DNA of 64,000 nucleotides. Source: Achromobacter dolens (GTDB lineage Bacteria; Pseudomonadota; Gammaproteobacteria; Burkholderiales; Burkholderiaceae_B). The stretch lies in NCBI RefSeq assembly GCF_902859745.1, contig NZ_CADIJW010000034.1, positions 1 to 64,000 on the forward strand, written 5' to 3'. Under the pieces are notes generated by a model, which worked only from the letters and a program-made list of their open reading frames with translations, had not been told where the DNA came from and searched no databases. A program made the position numbers and the translations under genes. Below are positions 54,159 through 63,112 of this stretch, one piece after another. Position 1 is the stretch's first letter. Each line of letters begins with the position of its first letter.

Positions 54159-55130
54159 ATGCTGATCGGAAAAAAACATTTTCTGACGGTTGGCGCAATG
54201 GCGCTGGCGATGGCGATCGCCGCGCCGGTGGCGGCGCAGCAGAAGTCGGTGGCGGTCACCGCCATCGTCGAGCACCCGGCGCTGGACGCCGTGCGTGACG
54301 GGGTGCAGGACGCCCTCAAGCAAGCCGGCTACGAGCCGGGCAAGAACCTGAAGTGGCAGTACCAGAGCGCCCAGGGCAACACCGGCACCGCCGCCCAGAT
54401 CGCGCGCAAGTTCGTCGGCGACAAGCCCGACGCCATCGTCGCCATCGCCACCCCGTCGGCCCAGGCCGTCGTGGCCGCCACCAAGGACGTGCCGGTGGTG
54501 TATTCCGCCGTGACCGACCCGGTCGCCGCCCAACTGGTCGCCAGCATGGACGCCTCGGGCACCAACGTCACCGGCGTGTCGGACCTGCTGGCGCTGGACA
54601 AGCAGGTCGAGCTGATCAAGAAGATCGTGCCCAACGCCAAGCGCGTCGGCATGGTCTACAACCCGGGCGAGGCCAACTCGGTCGTGGTGGTCAAGAAACT
54701 GCAGGAAATCCTGCCCAAGTCGGGCATGAGCCTGGTCGAAGCCGCCGCCCCGCGTTCGGTCGACGTGGCGTCCGCCGCGCGCAGCCTGATCGGCAAGGTC
54801 GACGTCATCTACACCAACACCGACAACAACGTGGTCTCGGCCTACGAGTCGCTGGTGAAGGTCGGCAACGACGCCAAGATCCCGCTGATCGCCTCGGACA
54901 CCGACAGCGTCAAGCGCGGCGGCATCGCCGCCCTGGGCATCAATTACCGTGACCTGGGCGTGCAGACCGGCAAGGTCGTGGTGCGCATCCTCAAGGGCGA
55001 GAAGCCCGGCGCGATTCCGTCCGAAACCATCTCCAAGCTGGAGCTCTACGTGAACCCGGGCGCCGCCGCCAAGCAAGGCGTGACGCTGTCCGACGCGATC
55101 ATCAAGTCGGCCGCGGTGGTGGTAAAGTAA
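54159..55130 (+). CDS. trpX: ABC transporter substrate-binding protein, TrpX-type
   Basis: A 323-aa periplasmic binding protein (ABC_sub_bind family). The signal peptide ends at VAA-QQK, followed by VAVTAIVEHPALDAVRDGV, typical of this group, and VVYSAVTDPVAA, IYTNTDNNVVSAYE. Family members bind aromatic amino acids or similar ligands. AAGGA lies 8 nt upstream of the ATG. First gene of an importer with the permease and ATPase downstream; the ligand (tryptophan or tyrosine) is a guess from family membership. Confidence 0.85.
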   Translation: MLIGKKHFLTVGAMALAMAIAAPVAAQQKSVAVTAIVEHPALDAVRDGVQDALKQAGYEPGKNLKWQYQSAQGNTGTAAQIARKFVGDKPDAIVAIATPSAQAVVAATKDVPVVYSAVTDPVAAQLVASMDASGTNVTGVSDLLALDKQVELIKKIVPNAKRVGMVYNPGEANSVVVVKKLQEILPKSGMSLVEAAAPRSVDVASAARSLIGKVDVIYTNTDNNVVSAYESLVKVGNDAKIPLIASDTDSVKRGGIAALGINYRDLGVQTGKVVVRILKGEKPGAIPSETISKLELYVNPGAAAKQGVTLSDAIIKSAAVVVK

Positions 55131-55146
55131 AGCGCAAGTCGTTCGG

Positions 55147-55190
55147 CCCCGCCCGTGCCTACCCGGCATGAGCGGGGTTTTGTTTTATCT
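55147..55190 (+). terminator. Terminator between trpX and trpY
   Basis: The outer stem ccccgc/gcgggg (55147-55152 with 55172-55177) and inner stem cgtgcc/ggcatg (55154-55159 with 55165-55170, one G-U) are followed by ttttgtttta. It would reduce read-through into the permease and ATPase genes, so the binding protein would be made in excess. Confidence 0.85.
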
Positions 55191-55520
55191 TGTTTTCTTG
55201 TGTTTGCCCCGCGCCGGTACGCGGGGTCCACAGGGCGGCAGCATCCACAAGGTGCGCGCGGCCCGGCGCGATGGCGTTGGCCTTGAACGGCAGGTTGGTC
55301 ACGGACCGCATGCCGCGTTTTGCTCCCCGGAGCGTCCCTCAAGCAGCCCGCTTGCGGCCCTGGCCGCCAAGCCCGGCAACGCCTTGGCAGGAATCGAGAG
55401 AAAATCGCACGGCAGGAAACGTTTATTGCGAAAGCTCGGGTAAAACTGACCCCGAAACGCAAGAAGTTGGACGTTCCTAATCTCTAATATGCTCGTTCCC
55501 TACCTGATTGGATTTGACCC
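55191..55520. other. Long spacer before trpY
   Basis: About 330 bp without a recognisable gene. The last 60 bp are AT-richer and contain ttggac (near 55467) and taatat (near 55485). Their 12-bp spacing is too short for a standard promoter, so a second promoter for trpYZ is only suspected. Confidence 0.4.
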
Positions 55521-56411
55521 ATGTCATTGTTCTCGTTGTTAGGCGCACTGGAGATCGGCCTGATCTTCAGCCTGGTGGCCTTGGGCGTATTTATCTCCTT
55601 TCGCCTGCTGCGCTTTCCGGACCTGACCGTTGACGGCAGTTTCCCGCTGGGCGGCGCCGTCTGTGCCACGCTGATCGCCTCGGGCACCGACCCGTTCGTG
55701 GCCACCATCGCCGCCACTTTCGCCGGCGCCGCCGCGGGGCTGGTCACCGGCTGGCTCAACGTCAAGCTCAAGATCATGGATCTGCTGGCCAGCATCCTGA
55801 TGATGATCGCGCTGTATTCCGTGAACCTGCGCATCATGGGCAAGCCCAACGTGCCGCTCATCACCGAACCCACCGTCTTCACCATTCTGCAGCCGGGCTG
55901 GCTGTCGGACTACGTGGCGCGGCCGCTGATCCTGGTGGTCATCGTGATCCTGGCCAAGCTGGCGCTGGACTGGTTCTTTGCCACCCAGACCGGCCTGGCG
56001 GTGCGCGCCACCGGCTCGAACGGCCGCATGGCCCGCGCGCAGGGCGTGAACACCGGCCGCATGATCCTGGGCGGCATGGCGCTGTCGAACGCGCTGGTCG
56101 CGATGGCCGGCGCGCTGTTCGCGCAGACCCAGGGCGGTTCCGACATCTCCATGGGCATCGGCACCATCGTCATCGGCCTGGCCGCCGTGATCGTCGGCGA
56201 AAGCATCCTGCCGTCGCGCAAGCTGGTGCTGGCCACGCTGGCCGTCATCATCGGCGCCATCGTCTACCGCTTCTTCATCGCGCTGGCGCTGAACAGCGAT
56301 TTCATCGGCCTGAAGGCGCAGGACCTGAACCTCGTCACCGCGGTGCTGGTCACGATCGCCCTGGTCATTCCCATGCTCAAGCGCCGGCTGGTCGGCAAGA
56401 AGGGGCGCTGA
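55521..56411 (+). CDS. trpY: ABC transporter permease, TrpY-type
   Basis: A 296-aa inner-membrane permease related to the branched-chain/ribose class. LGVFISFRLLRFPDLTVDGSF is the family start; about 8-9 membrane segments follow, with GLAVRATGSNGRMARAQGVN as the ATPase-coupling segment. trpZ begins 1 nt after its stop. Confidence 0.88.
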   Translation: MSLFSLLGALEIGLIFSLVALGVFISFRLLRFPDLTVDGSFPLGGAVCATLIASGTDPFVATIAATFAGAAAGLVTGWLNVKLKIMDLLASILMMIALYSVNLRIMGKPNVPLITEPTVFTILQPGWLSDYVARPLILVVIVILAKLALDWFFATQTGLAVRATGSNGRMARAQGVNTGRMILGGMALSNALVAMAGALFAQTQGGSDISMGIGTIVIGLAAVIVGESILPSRKLVLATLAVIIGAIVYRFFIALALNSDFIGLKAQDLNLVTAVLVTIALVIPMLKRRLVGKKGR

Positions 56412-56412
56412 T

Positions 56413-57207
56413 ATGTTGTCCGCAAAAGACCTCAAGATCACTTTCAACGCCGGCACGCCGATCGAGACGCGGGCGCTGCGCGGGCTGTCGCTGGACATCC
56501 CGTCGGGCCAGTTCGTCACCGTCATCGGTTCCAACGGCGCGGGCAAGTCGACCTTCCTGAATGCCGTGTCGGGCGACCTGCCGGTCGATTCCGGCCGCAT
56601 CGAGATCGACGGCGCCGACGTCACGCGCCAGCCGGTCTGGGCCCGCGCCTCGCGCGTGGCGCGCGTGTTCCAGGATCCGATGGCCGGCACCTGCGAAGAC
56701 CTGACCATCGAAGAGAACATGGCGCTGGCGCAGTTGCGCGGCGCGCGCCGCGGCTATGGCCGCGCGGTCAAGACTTCGATGAAGGAAGGTTTCCGCGAAC
56801 GCCTGGCCACGCTCGGGCTGGGCCTGGAAAACCGCCTGACCGACCGCATCGGCCTGCTCTCGGGCGGCCAGCGCCAGGCCGTGAGCCTGCTGATGGCGGC
56901 GCTGCAGCCGTCGCGCATCCTGCTGCTGGACGAGCACACCGCCGCGCTCGACCCGCGCACCGCCGACTTCGTGCTGCAACTGACGGCGCGCATCGTGGCC
57001 GAAAGCAAGCTGACCACCATGATGGTCACGCACAGCATGCGCCAGGCGTTGGACGTGGGCGACCGCACGGTGATGCTGCACCAGGGCCAGGTGGTGCTGG
57101 ACGTATCCGGCGACGAGCGCCGCGGCATGGACGTGCCCGACCTGCTGGCCATGTTCGAGCGCGTGCGCGGCGAGAAACTGTCGGACGACGCCTTGCTGCT
57201 GGGCTGA
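56413..57207 (+). CDS. trpZ: ABC transporter ATP-binding protein, TrpZ-type
   Basis: A 264-aa cytoplasmic ATPase. Walker A GSNGAGKST (about 38-46), signature LLSGGQRQAVSLLM, Walker B ILLLDEHTAALD (His in place of the usual Pro, typical of this subfamily). Completes TrpXYZ. A terminator follows at 57238. Confidence 0.9.
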   Translation: MLSAKDLKITFNAGTPIETRALRGLSLDIPSGQFVTVIGSNGAGKSTFLNAVSGDLPVDSGRIEIDGADVTRQPVWARASRVARVFQDPMAGTCEDLTIEENMALAQLRGARRGYGRAVKTSMKEGFRERLATLGLGLENRLTDRIGLLSGGQRQAVSLLMAALQPSRILLLDEHTAALDPRTADFVLQLTARIVAESKLTTMMVTHSMRQALDVGDRTVMLHQGQVVLDVSGDERRGMDVPDLLAMFERVRGEKLSDDALLLG

Positions 57208-57237
57208 ACGGACGCTCCGGGCGCCGCCAGGCGCAAG

Positions 57238-57276
57238 ACCCGGCGCGGCTCCCTCGGGATCGCGCCGGGTTTTTTC
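57238..57276 (+). terminator. Rho-independent terminator after trpZ
   Basis: A perfect 10-bp stem acccggcgcg/cgcgccgggt (57238-57247 with 57261-57270) followed by six T. Confidence 0.92.
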
Positions 57277-57309
57277 ATGCCGGCGCGCGGCGCCCGCGCG
57301 GATCGGCGG

Positions 57310-58014
57310 TCAGGCCGCCAGCGCGCGCCAGGTGCGCAGCAGCAGCGTCTCGATGTCGTGCACTGGCAGGCCGGTGGCGCGCGCCACGGCTTCGCGGTAG
57401 GGCGGCATGTTGGTGCATTCGAGCACGATGTCGGTCAGGTCCGGGGCGCGCCGCGCCAGCCGTTCGGCCGCCTCGACCACGTCGCGTTCGACCCGCGCCA
57501 GATCCATGTCCGGCGCGTTTTCCAGGATGCGCGCCTGCATCTCGCAACCGGGCGCCAGGCCTTCGACCACGGCGTTGGCGGGCACGCCGGCCGCGTCCAG
57601 CAAGGCGCGATCGAGCGAGGCCGCATCGAAGGTGACGATGCCCACCCGCGCCAGGCCATGGCATTGCAGCAGGCTGGACGACACGACTGGCACCGGCACT
57701 GCAGCCTGCAAGGCGTCCTGGTAGCGCGCCAGGAAACCGCAACTGGTGGAGATCAGCGCCGCGCCGTCGCGCGCCAGACCCACGGCGGCATCGATGAACG
57801 GCCGCAGGAAGGCCGGGTCGGCTTCCTGCACGATCTTGCGCGGCGAGGCGCCCGGCACCGTGACGAAGCGCGCCGGGATGCCGGCGCGGGCGTAGGTCTC
57901 GGGGTTGCCGACGTCGCCGGGCGGGCGCGGAAAGCGCGTGTCCAGCATCAGCAGGCCGAGAAAGGCGCCGGGGGCCGCGGGCGCGGCCGGGAGGGTTGCA
58001 TCGTTCGTGGCCAT
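57310..58014 (-). CDS. Aspartate/glutamate/hydantoin racemase family protein
   Basis: A 234-aa cofactor-independent racemase fold. The two catalytic Cys are seen, C92 in STSCGF and C200 in LECTNMPPY. Substrate may be aspartate, glutamate, hydantoin or a related malonate (maleate isomerase and arylmalonate decarboxylase share the fold). It is 27 nt downstream of a D-amino-acid dehydrogenase-like gene on the same strand, suggesting joint D/L amino-acid catabolism. Confidence 0.86.
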   Translation of the reverse strand: MATNDATLPAAPAAPGAFLGLLMLDTRFPRPPGDVGNPETYARAGIPARFVTVPGASPRKIVQEADPAFLRPFIDAAVGLARDGAALISTSCGFLARYQDALQAAVPVPVVSSSLLQCHGLARVGIVTFDAASLDRALLDAAGVPANAVVEGLAPGCEMQARILENAPDMDLARVERDVVEAAERLARRAPDLTDIVLECTNMPPYREAVARATGLPVHDIETLLLRTWRALAA

Positions 58015-58041
58015 GCGAGGCTCCCGTGAATGTCGATACGC

Positions 58042-59292
58042 CTAGAGGAATCGTCCCGGACGGAAGGCGTCGTGGCGGCCGGTGGCGTCGCCGTCGGTCA
58101 TCAATTCCCCTAGTATCTGCGCGGTGCCGGGCGCCGTGCTGAAACCGATGTGCTGGTGTCCCAGCGCCAGCCACAGGCCCGGATGGCGCGGCGCCTGGCC
58201 GATCATCGGGCGGCTGTCCGGCAGCGTCGGGCGGCGGCCGAGCCAGGCCCGCGGGTCCAGCCGCTCGCCCAGGTCGATGGCCTCGCGCGCCCGGGTTTCC
58301 GCCAGGTCCAACTGGATGGGACGGGCAGGCGCGTCGCAGTCGTCCAGCTCGACGCCGGTGGTCAGCCGCAGGCCGCGCGCCATCGGCGACAGCACGTAGC
58401 CGCCGCCGGTGTCGTAGATGGGGCGGCCCAGCGCCGGGCCGCCGGCGGCGCCGTAATGCATGTGATAGCCGCGCTCGAACGCCAGCGGCAGGTCGATGCC
58501 GGTGGTCTTGAGCAGGGCCTTGGACCACGGGCCCAGCGCCACCACCAGGTCGGGCGCCGTCAGCGTTTCCGTGCCGGCATCGCCTTGCACGATCCAGCCG
58601 CGTCCGCCATCGCGGCGGATGGCGGCGGCTTGCAGTGTGCGGAAGACGCCGCCCGAGCGCTGGAACAGGTCGGCGTAGGCCGTGGTCACGGCGCCGGGAT
58701 CGTCCACCGAATAGGACCCCTGGATCCACAGCGCGCGCGGGAAGATCGGCGCCAGGGCCGGCTCCAGTTGCGCCAGTTCGGCCGGGGCCAGCGCCTGGGT
58801 CGGCACCTGGTGGCGGGCGTAGGCCTGGCGCGCCAGGGCGCCGCCCTGCCACGCCTGTTCGCTGCGGAACAGGAAGATCCAGCCGCTGTCGCGCAGGCGG
58901 TGGCGCGCGCCGGCCGCGTCCAGCAGGCGCAGGTGTTCGGCGGCGGAGCGCCGGATCAGGCCGTCAAGCGCCGCCGTGGTTTCGCCGAACACCGACGGCC
59001 GGGCGCGCGCCAGGAAGCCCGCCGCCCAGCCCAGATTGCGGGCCAGGTACGCGGCGCGGTAGCGGAATTGGACGGTGTCGTTGCGCAGCAGCCGGGGCAA
59101 CTGGCGCCACAGGCCGTGATGGTTGAAGGGCATGAGGGAGCTGCGGGCCAGGACGCCGGCGTTGCCGGATGAGGTTTCCCGGCCGGGATCCTGGCGGTCG
59201 ACCAGGGTGACCTGCATGCCGCGCCGCTGCAGTTCCAGCGCGCAGCAGACGCCGACGATGCCGGCGCCGAGCACTATGACTTGCTTTCCCAT
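58042..59292 (-). CDS. FAD-dependent D-amino-acid dehydrogenase-like oxidoreductase (DadA family)
   Basis: A 416-aa DAO-family flavoprotein. The N-terminal FAD-binding motif is VLGAGIVGVCCALEL, followed by SSGNAGVLARSSLMPF, the DadA-type segment. The C-terminal region has GRRPTLPDSRPMIGQAPRH and GHQHIGFSTAPGTA. It oxidises a D-amino acid to a 2-keto acid, passing electrons to the respiratory chain. The ATG at 59292 starts MGKQVIVLG. Paired with the racemase gene. Confidence 0.9.
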   Translation of the reverse strand: MGKQVIVLGAGIVGVCCALELQRRGMQVTLVDRQDPGRETSSGNAGVLARSSLMPFNHHGLWRQLPRLLRNDTVQFRYRAAYLARNLGWAAGFLARARPSVFGETTAALDGLIRRSAAEHLRLLDAAGARHRLRDSGWIFLFRSEQAWQGGALARQAYARHQVPTQALAPAELAQLEPALAPIFPRALWIQGSYSVDDPGAVTTAYADLFQRSGGVFRTLQAAAIRRDGGRGWIVQGDAGTETLTAPDLVVALGPWSKALLKTTGIDLPLAFERGYHMHYGAAGGPALGRPIYDTGGGYVLSPMARGLRLTTGVELDDCDAPARPIQLDLAETRAREAIDLGERLDPRAWLGRRPTLPDSRPMIGQAPRHPGLWLALGHQHIGFSTAPGTAQILGELMTDGDATGRHDAFRPGRFL

Positions 59293-59436
59293 CGTCGCTG
59301 TCGCTGCTTGAGTCGGTATGGAACCAAGGGAGGTGAGCGGCCGATTGTAGGGCAGCAGGCGGGCGCCAGCGAGAGCGGGCAATCCATGATTGTGACGCCG
59401 CACCGGGCGGCCGCCAGGCGGGTGTGCCGGCGCCGG

Positions 59437-61074
59437 TCAGGCGGGCGGCCGTTGCCCCAGGATGCGGCCGGCCGCCGCCACGCCCCACCACGCGGCTTCT
59501 TCGAACACCGAATAGCCGGACAGGTCGGCATGGGCGAACAGCACCGGGCCGTCCACCTCGCGCAACGCCGCCAGGCCGGCGTTGGATAGATAGCCGCAAT
59601 AGGGCGAGGCCATGGCATGGCCGCGCACCGTGATCTCCAACTGCCGGGCGCGACGCCAGAACTCGTCGCCATAGGCGGCGACCAGATCGGCGGCGGCCTC
59701 GTCGCGCAGCGCCTCGGGGCGGGCGTCGGCGAGCCATTGCCGCGCGGCCTGCGGCGTCCGGTTGCTGAGGGCGTGATAGGCAGTGAACACCGTGCGCGGG
59801 GAACGCGCCACGCGCAGCAATTGGTGGGTCGAGACCACGTAGCCCAGGGCCTGGCCCTGGTAGACCACGTTGTCCCACGACAGCGGCTCGCCCGGCGCTT
59901 CGCGCGGATAGCCGTCCATGACGAAGTTCGACACCAGCCAGGGCGCGTGCGGCGACGCGTGCGTGACCGGATCGTAGCCGTAGGCGCGGATGTCGGGCAG
60001 CAGGCGCTGGGCCACGAACAGCGGCATGGCGCAGACCGCGCGTTGCGCTTGCAGCGTAAAGACGCGGGCGGCGGGCCCCGGCGCCAGGCAATCGATGCGC
60101 GGGCCGGCCGCGCTTTCCTGCAACCGCGCGGCGGTGCCGGGCAGCAGCCAGCCCTCATGGCCGAGACGGGCGCTGATGGCGTTGCGCAGCCGTTGCACCA
60201 GCGGCGCCAGGCCGCCGGGCCAGGTCAGCACGGCGCCCTCGGCGGCGTTGGCGGCATGGCCGTCGCGGCTGGCGAAGTAGTGCAGCCCGGCCCAGGCCGA
60301 GACCCGGTCGTAGGGCGCGCCGTAGTCGTCGCGGCAGCAGTAGTTCAGGTACCAGTGCAGGGCGGGGGAGGTGTAGCCTTCGCGGTCCAGCCACTGCTTG
60401 AATGTGAGCGCGTCCAGCGCCCGCCAGGCCGGGTCGCGCGAGGACAGCACGATGGGAATACAGAAGACCTTGCGGCCGTCGTTGCCGATCGCGCCGTGCA
60501 GCCGGTCCACCAGCGCCAGGAACTTGCGGTGCTGTTCGATATCGGCCTCGGGCAGCCCGTGCATCGTCAAGAGACCGTCTTCCCAGCGGCCGTCGCGCAG
60601 CAGCCGTTCCTGCGGCGAGTGCGCCAGGATGGCCTCGTCGTAATAGGGCCGCTCGCCGAAGGCGTCGCGCTCGGCGATGCCGAAATCGGCCAGCATCTCG
60701 CGCACGTGGGTGGACTGCATCGACGGCAGCGGCAGGTAGTGCGCGCCGAGCGGGTAGTCGAGCCCGTCGCGGGCGCCGGCGGCGGCATTGCCACCGTACT
60801 CGGGGCCCTGGACCACGACGAAATCGGTGAAGCCTTCGCGCGCCAGCTTCCAGGCGCACGACAGGCCGGCCACGCCGGACCCCAGGATCGCCACCTGGCA
60901 GCGCCGGGCGCCGGACGATGGCGGCAGCGCCGCGCCATCGCGCAGCGCATGGCCGGCCTGCATGCCCGGGTAGCGCACCTCGGGCGTGGTCTCGACCACG
61001 CGCGAACGGTAGTAGCCCGCCGTGCCGGCGGCGGCGGCGGTGGCGACGCCCAGCAGGAAGGTGCGGCGCCGCAT
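59437..61074 (-). CDS. Tat-exported FAD-dependent oxidoreductase (amine oxidase-like)
   Basis: A 545-aa flavoprotein. The N-terminus MRRRTFLLGVATAAAAGTAG is a twin-arginine-type signal, although it has the minimal RRRTFLL form. FAD-binding ILGSGVAGLSCAWKL follows at 63-77. A C-terminal FAD-closing segment is FAHADLSGYSVFEEAAWWG. The overall fold resembles amine oxidase/phytoene desaturase proteins; no exact enzyme is recognised. Its ATG overlaps the stop of the spermidine synthase gene (TGATG), so the two are translationally coupled. Polyamine or amine oxidation is inferred from that coupling only. Confidence 0.78.
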   Translation of the reverse strand: MRRRTFLLGVATAAAAGTAGYYRSRVVETTPEVRYPGMQAGHALRDGAALPPSSGARRCQVAILGSGVAGLSCAWKLAREGFTDFVVVQGPEYGGNAAAGARDGLDYPLGAHYLPLPSMQSTHVREMLADFGIAERDAFGERPYYDEAILAHSPQERLLRDGRWEDGLLTMHGLPEADIEQHRKFLALVDRLHGAIGNDGRKVFCIPIVLSSRDPAWRALDALTFKQWLDREGYTSPALHWYLNYCCRDDYGAPYDRVSAWAGLHYFASRDGHAANAAEGAVLTWPGGLAPLVQRLRNAISARLGHEGWLLPGTAARLQESAAGPRIDCLAPGPAARVFTLQAQRAVCAMPLFVAQRLLPDIRAYGYDPVTHASPHAPWLVSNFVMDGYPREAPGEPLSWDNVVYQGQALGYVVSTHQLLRVARSPRTVFTAYHALSNRTPQAARQWLADARPEALRDEAAADLVAAYGDEFWRRARQLEITVRGHAMASPYCGYLSNAGLAALREVDGPVLFAHADLSGYSVFEEAAWWGVAAAGRILGQRPPA

Positions 61075-62585
61075 CAGCGGATGACCTTGCGCCAGTCCTC
61101 GTCGAAGTACCGCACGAGCGATTGTTCGTTCAGGCGGTTCGGTGGCATGGCCAGCGCCGGCATGTCGGCGGGAAAGTGGAACAGCTCGCGCAGGGTGGCG
61201 GGGTCGAGGTAGCGGGTGGGCACGGTGACGGCGTCCGGCGGCGTATAGTCGCGGCGCTTGCCGGCCAGGATGAAGCCCCAGTCGCCGAACGACGGCACGT
61301 AGGCGTGGTACGGCCAGGTGTTCAGGCCGGCTTCCTTGAGCGTGGCGTCCACGCTCCAGAACGAGCGCGGCGCGAAGTAGGGCGAGGTCGACTGGATCAC
61401 CATGTAGCCGTTCTCGGCCAGGTGCCGCGCCATCAGGTGGTAGACCGGCACCGAGTACAGCCGGCCCAGGCCGAAGTTGGACGGATCCGGAAAGTCCACC
61501 ACGATGAAGTCGTAGACCTCGGCGTGGCTTTCGAGCCAGCGGCCGGCGTCGTCGTTGATGACGGTGACGCGCGGATCGGTCAGCGAGCCCTGGTTCAGCT
61601 TGGTCAGCGGCTCGGAGCGCGAGAACAGGCCGGTCATGGCCGGGTCCAGGTCCACCAGCGTGACGTGCTCAACGTGCTTGAATTTGAGGATTTCGCGCAC
61701 CGCCAGACCGTCGCCGCCGCCCAGCACCAGCACGTTGCGGGCCCAGGGCAGGGCCTGCAGGCCAGGGATCACCAACGACTCGTGGTAGCGGTGTTCGTCG
61801 CGTGACGAGAATTGCAGGTTGCCGTTGATGTACAGCCGCAGGTCGTCGTGCCAGCGCGTCACGATCAGGCGCTGGTAGGGCGTGGTCTCGGCGTGCACCA
61901 CGTCGTCGCCGTACAGGCCCTTCTCGGCCCAGGCCGTCATCTGGCCGGAAAACAGGAAGCCCAGCGCCAGCAGCCCCAGCACCACGCCGCCGCGTATGGC
62001 GCGTTCGGCAGGGCGCCGGATCTCGCCACGGAACAGCCAGGTGGTCCACAGCGCCACGCCGGCGTTGAGCATGCCGAACAGGAAACTGGTGCGCAGCAGG
62101 CCCAGCTTGGGCGCCAGCAGCAGCGGAAAGATCAGCGACACGGCCAGCGCGCCGAGATAATCGAAAGTCAGCACGCGGCTGACGATCTCGCGGAACTCGG
62201 CCTTGCGCTGGTTGAAGACGCGCATCACGAGCGGGATCTCCATGCCGACCATCAGTCCGATGATGAAGACGCCCGCGTACAGCGCCGCGCGAAACGGCGC
62301 CGACAGCCAGGCGAACACCAGGAACAGCACCGCGGCGGAAACCCCGCCCAACAAGGCGACGGCCAGTTCGACGTCGATGAATCGATTCAAAACGTCGTCG
62401 TCTCTTACATATTTTGACAACCACGATCCGATGCCCATCGCGAACAGATAGCAGCCGATGACGGACGAGAACTGGAGGATGGAATCGCCCAGCAAATAGC
62501 TGGCCAGCGCGCTGCTGATGAGCTCGTAGCCCAGGCCGCAGGAAGCGACGATCAATACCGACAGGATGAGGACGCGGTCGCGCAT
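61074..62585 (-). CDS. Membrane-bound spermidine synthase (polyamine aminopropyltransferase)
   Basis: A 503-aa protein: about seven hydrophobic segments in residues 1-215, then a soluble spermidine synthase domain (about 225-480). Catalytic-domain motifs are GNLQFSSRDEHRYHESL (substrate segment), VLVLGGGDGLAVRE (SAM-binding), and VVDFPDPSNFGLGRLYS (catalytic Asp). Unlike cytosolic SpeE (about 290 aa), it is fused to a membrane domain. The ATG at 62585 is used. It diverges from the DUF350 gene. Confidence 0.88.
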   Translation of the reverse strand: MRDRVLILSVLIVASCGLGYELISSALASYLLGDSILQFSSVIGCYLFAMGIGSWLSKYVRDDDVLNRFIDVELAVALLGGVSAAVLFLVFAWLSAPFRAALYAGVFIIGLMVGMEIPLVMRVFNQRKAEFREIVSRVLTFDYLGALAVSLIFPLLLAPKLGLLRTSFLFGMLNAGVALWTTWLFRGEIRRPAERAIRGGVVLGLLALGFLFSGQMTAWAEKGLYGDDVVHAETTPYQRLIVTRWHDDLRLYINGNLQFSSRDEHRYHESLVIPGLQALPWARNVLVLGGGDGLAVREILKFKHVEHVTLVDLDPAMTGLFSRSEPLTKLNQGSLTDPRVTVINDDAGRWLESHAEVYDFIVVDFPDPSNFGLGRLYSVPVYHLMARHLAENGYMVIQSTSPYFAPRSFWSVDATLKEAGLNTWPYHAYVPSFGDWGFILAGKRRDYTPPDAVTVPTRYLDPATLRELFHFPADMPALAMPPNRLNEQSLVRYFDEDWRKVIR

Positions 62586-62611
62586 GAGGGTTCCGACTCG
62601 AAAAATGCGTT

Positions 62612-62643
62612 CGCAGTATATCGAAGGCGGCGTATATACTGCG
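62612..62643. promoter_or_regulatory. Inverted repeat in the divergent promoter of the polyamine/DUF350 cassette
   Basis: Ten-bp arms, cgcagtatat (62612-62621) and atatactgcg (62634-62643), are separated by 12 bp. Each arm contains TATACT facing its own gene (plus 62635-62640; minus 62620-62615), so the element may be both the two -10 boxes and an operator. Confidence 0.65.
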
Positions 62644-62669
62644 CGCAATCAGGGCCTGGAGGGGCGATT

Positions 62670-63068
62670 ATGGGAGAAGCGATGCATCCGGCGGTGACCT
62701 ATCTGATCTACATTGTTTCGGCGCTGGTCATGCTGGGCATTTTCACCGCGGTCTACACCACGGTGACGCGCTACAAGGAATTCGAACTGATCCGCCAGGG
62801 CAACATTGCCGCGGTGCTCTCATACAGCGGCGCGCTGGTCGGTTTTTCGTTCACGCTCTGCTCCAGCATCGCCATCCATGCGAGCTTCGTCATGTTCCTG
62901 GTCTGGGGCGTGGCCGCCATGGTGGTGCAACTGGTCGTCTATGCCGTCGTGTCGCGCGCCATCCAGGGCCTGCACGAGGCCATCGAGGAAAACAACATCG
63001 CCATGGGCGGCCTGATCGGATCGATCTCGCTGGCCGCCGGCGTGGTCAACGCCGCCTGCCTGACCTGA
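62670..63068 (+). CDS. DUF350 family membrane protein (YjfL-like)
   Basis: A 132-aa inner-membrane protein with four hydrophobic segments, in the DUF350 pattern (LVGFSFTLCSSIAIHASFVMFLVWG and GLIGSISLAAGVVNAACL). Starts at 62670 (with GGAGGGG upstream) or at 62682 (MHPAV). Function unknown; related YjfL lies in an operon with a PspA-like protein and a glutathionylspermidine synthase-like ATP-grasp. It begins the rightward half of the cassette and precedes an SPFH gene by 44 nt. Confidence 0.85.
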   Translation: MGEAMHPAVTYLIYIVSALVMLGIFTAVYTTVTRYKEFELIRQGNIAAVLSYSGALVGFSFTLCSSIAIHASFVMFLVWGVAAMVVQLVVYAVVSRAIQGLHEAIEENNIAMGGLIGSISLAAGVVNAACLT

Positions 63069-63112
63069 GCGGCCGCGCGCGTCGACCCATCTCTGACACA
63101 GGAGAACTAGCC

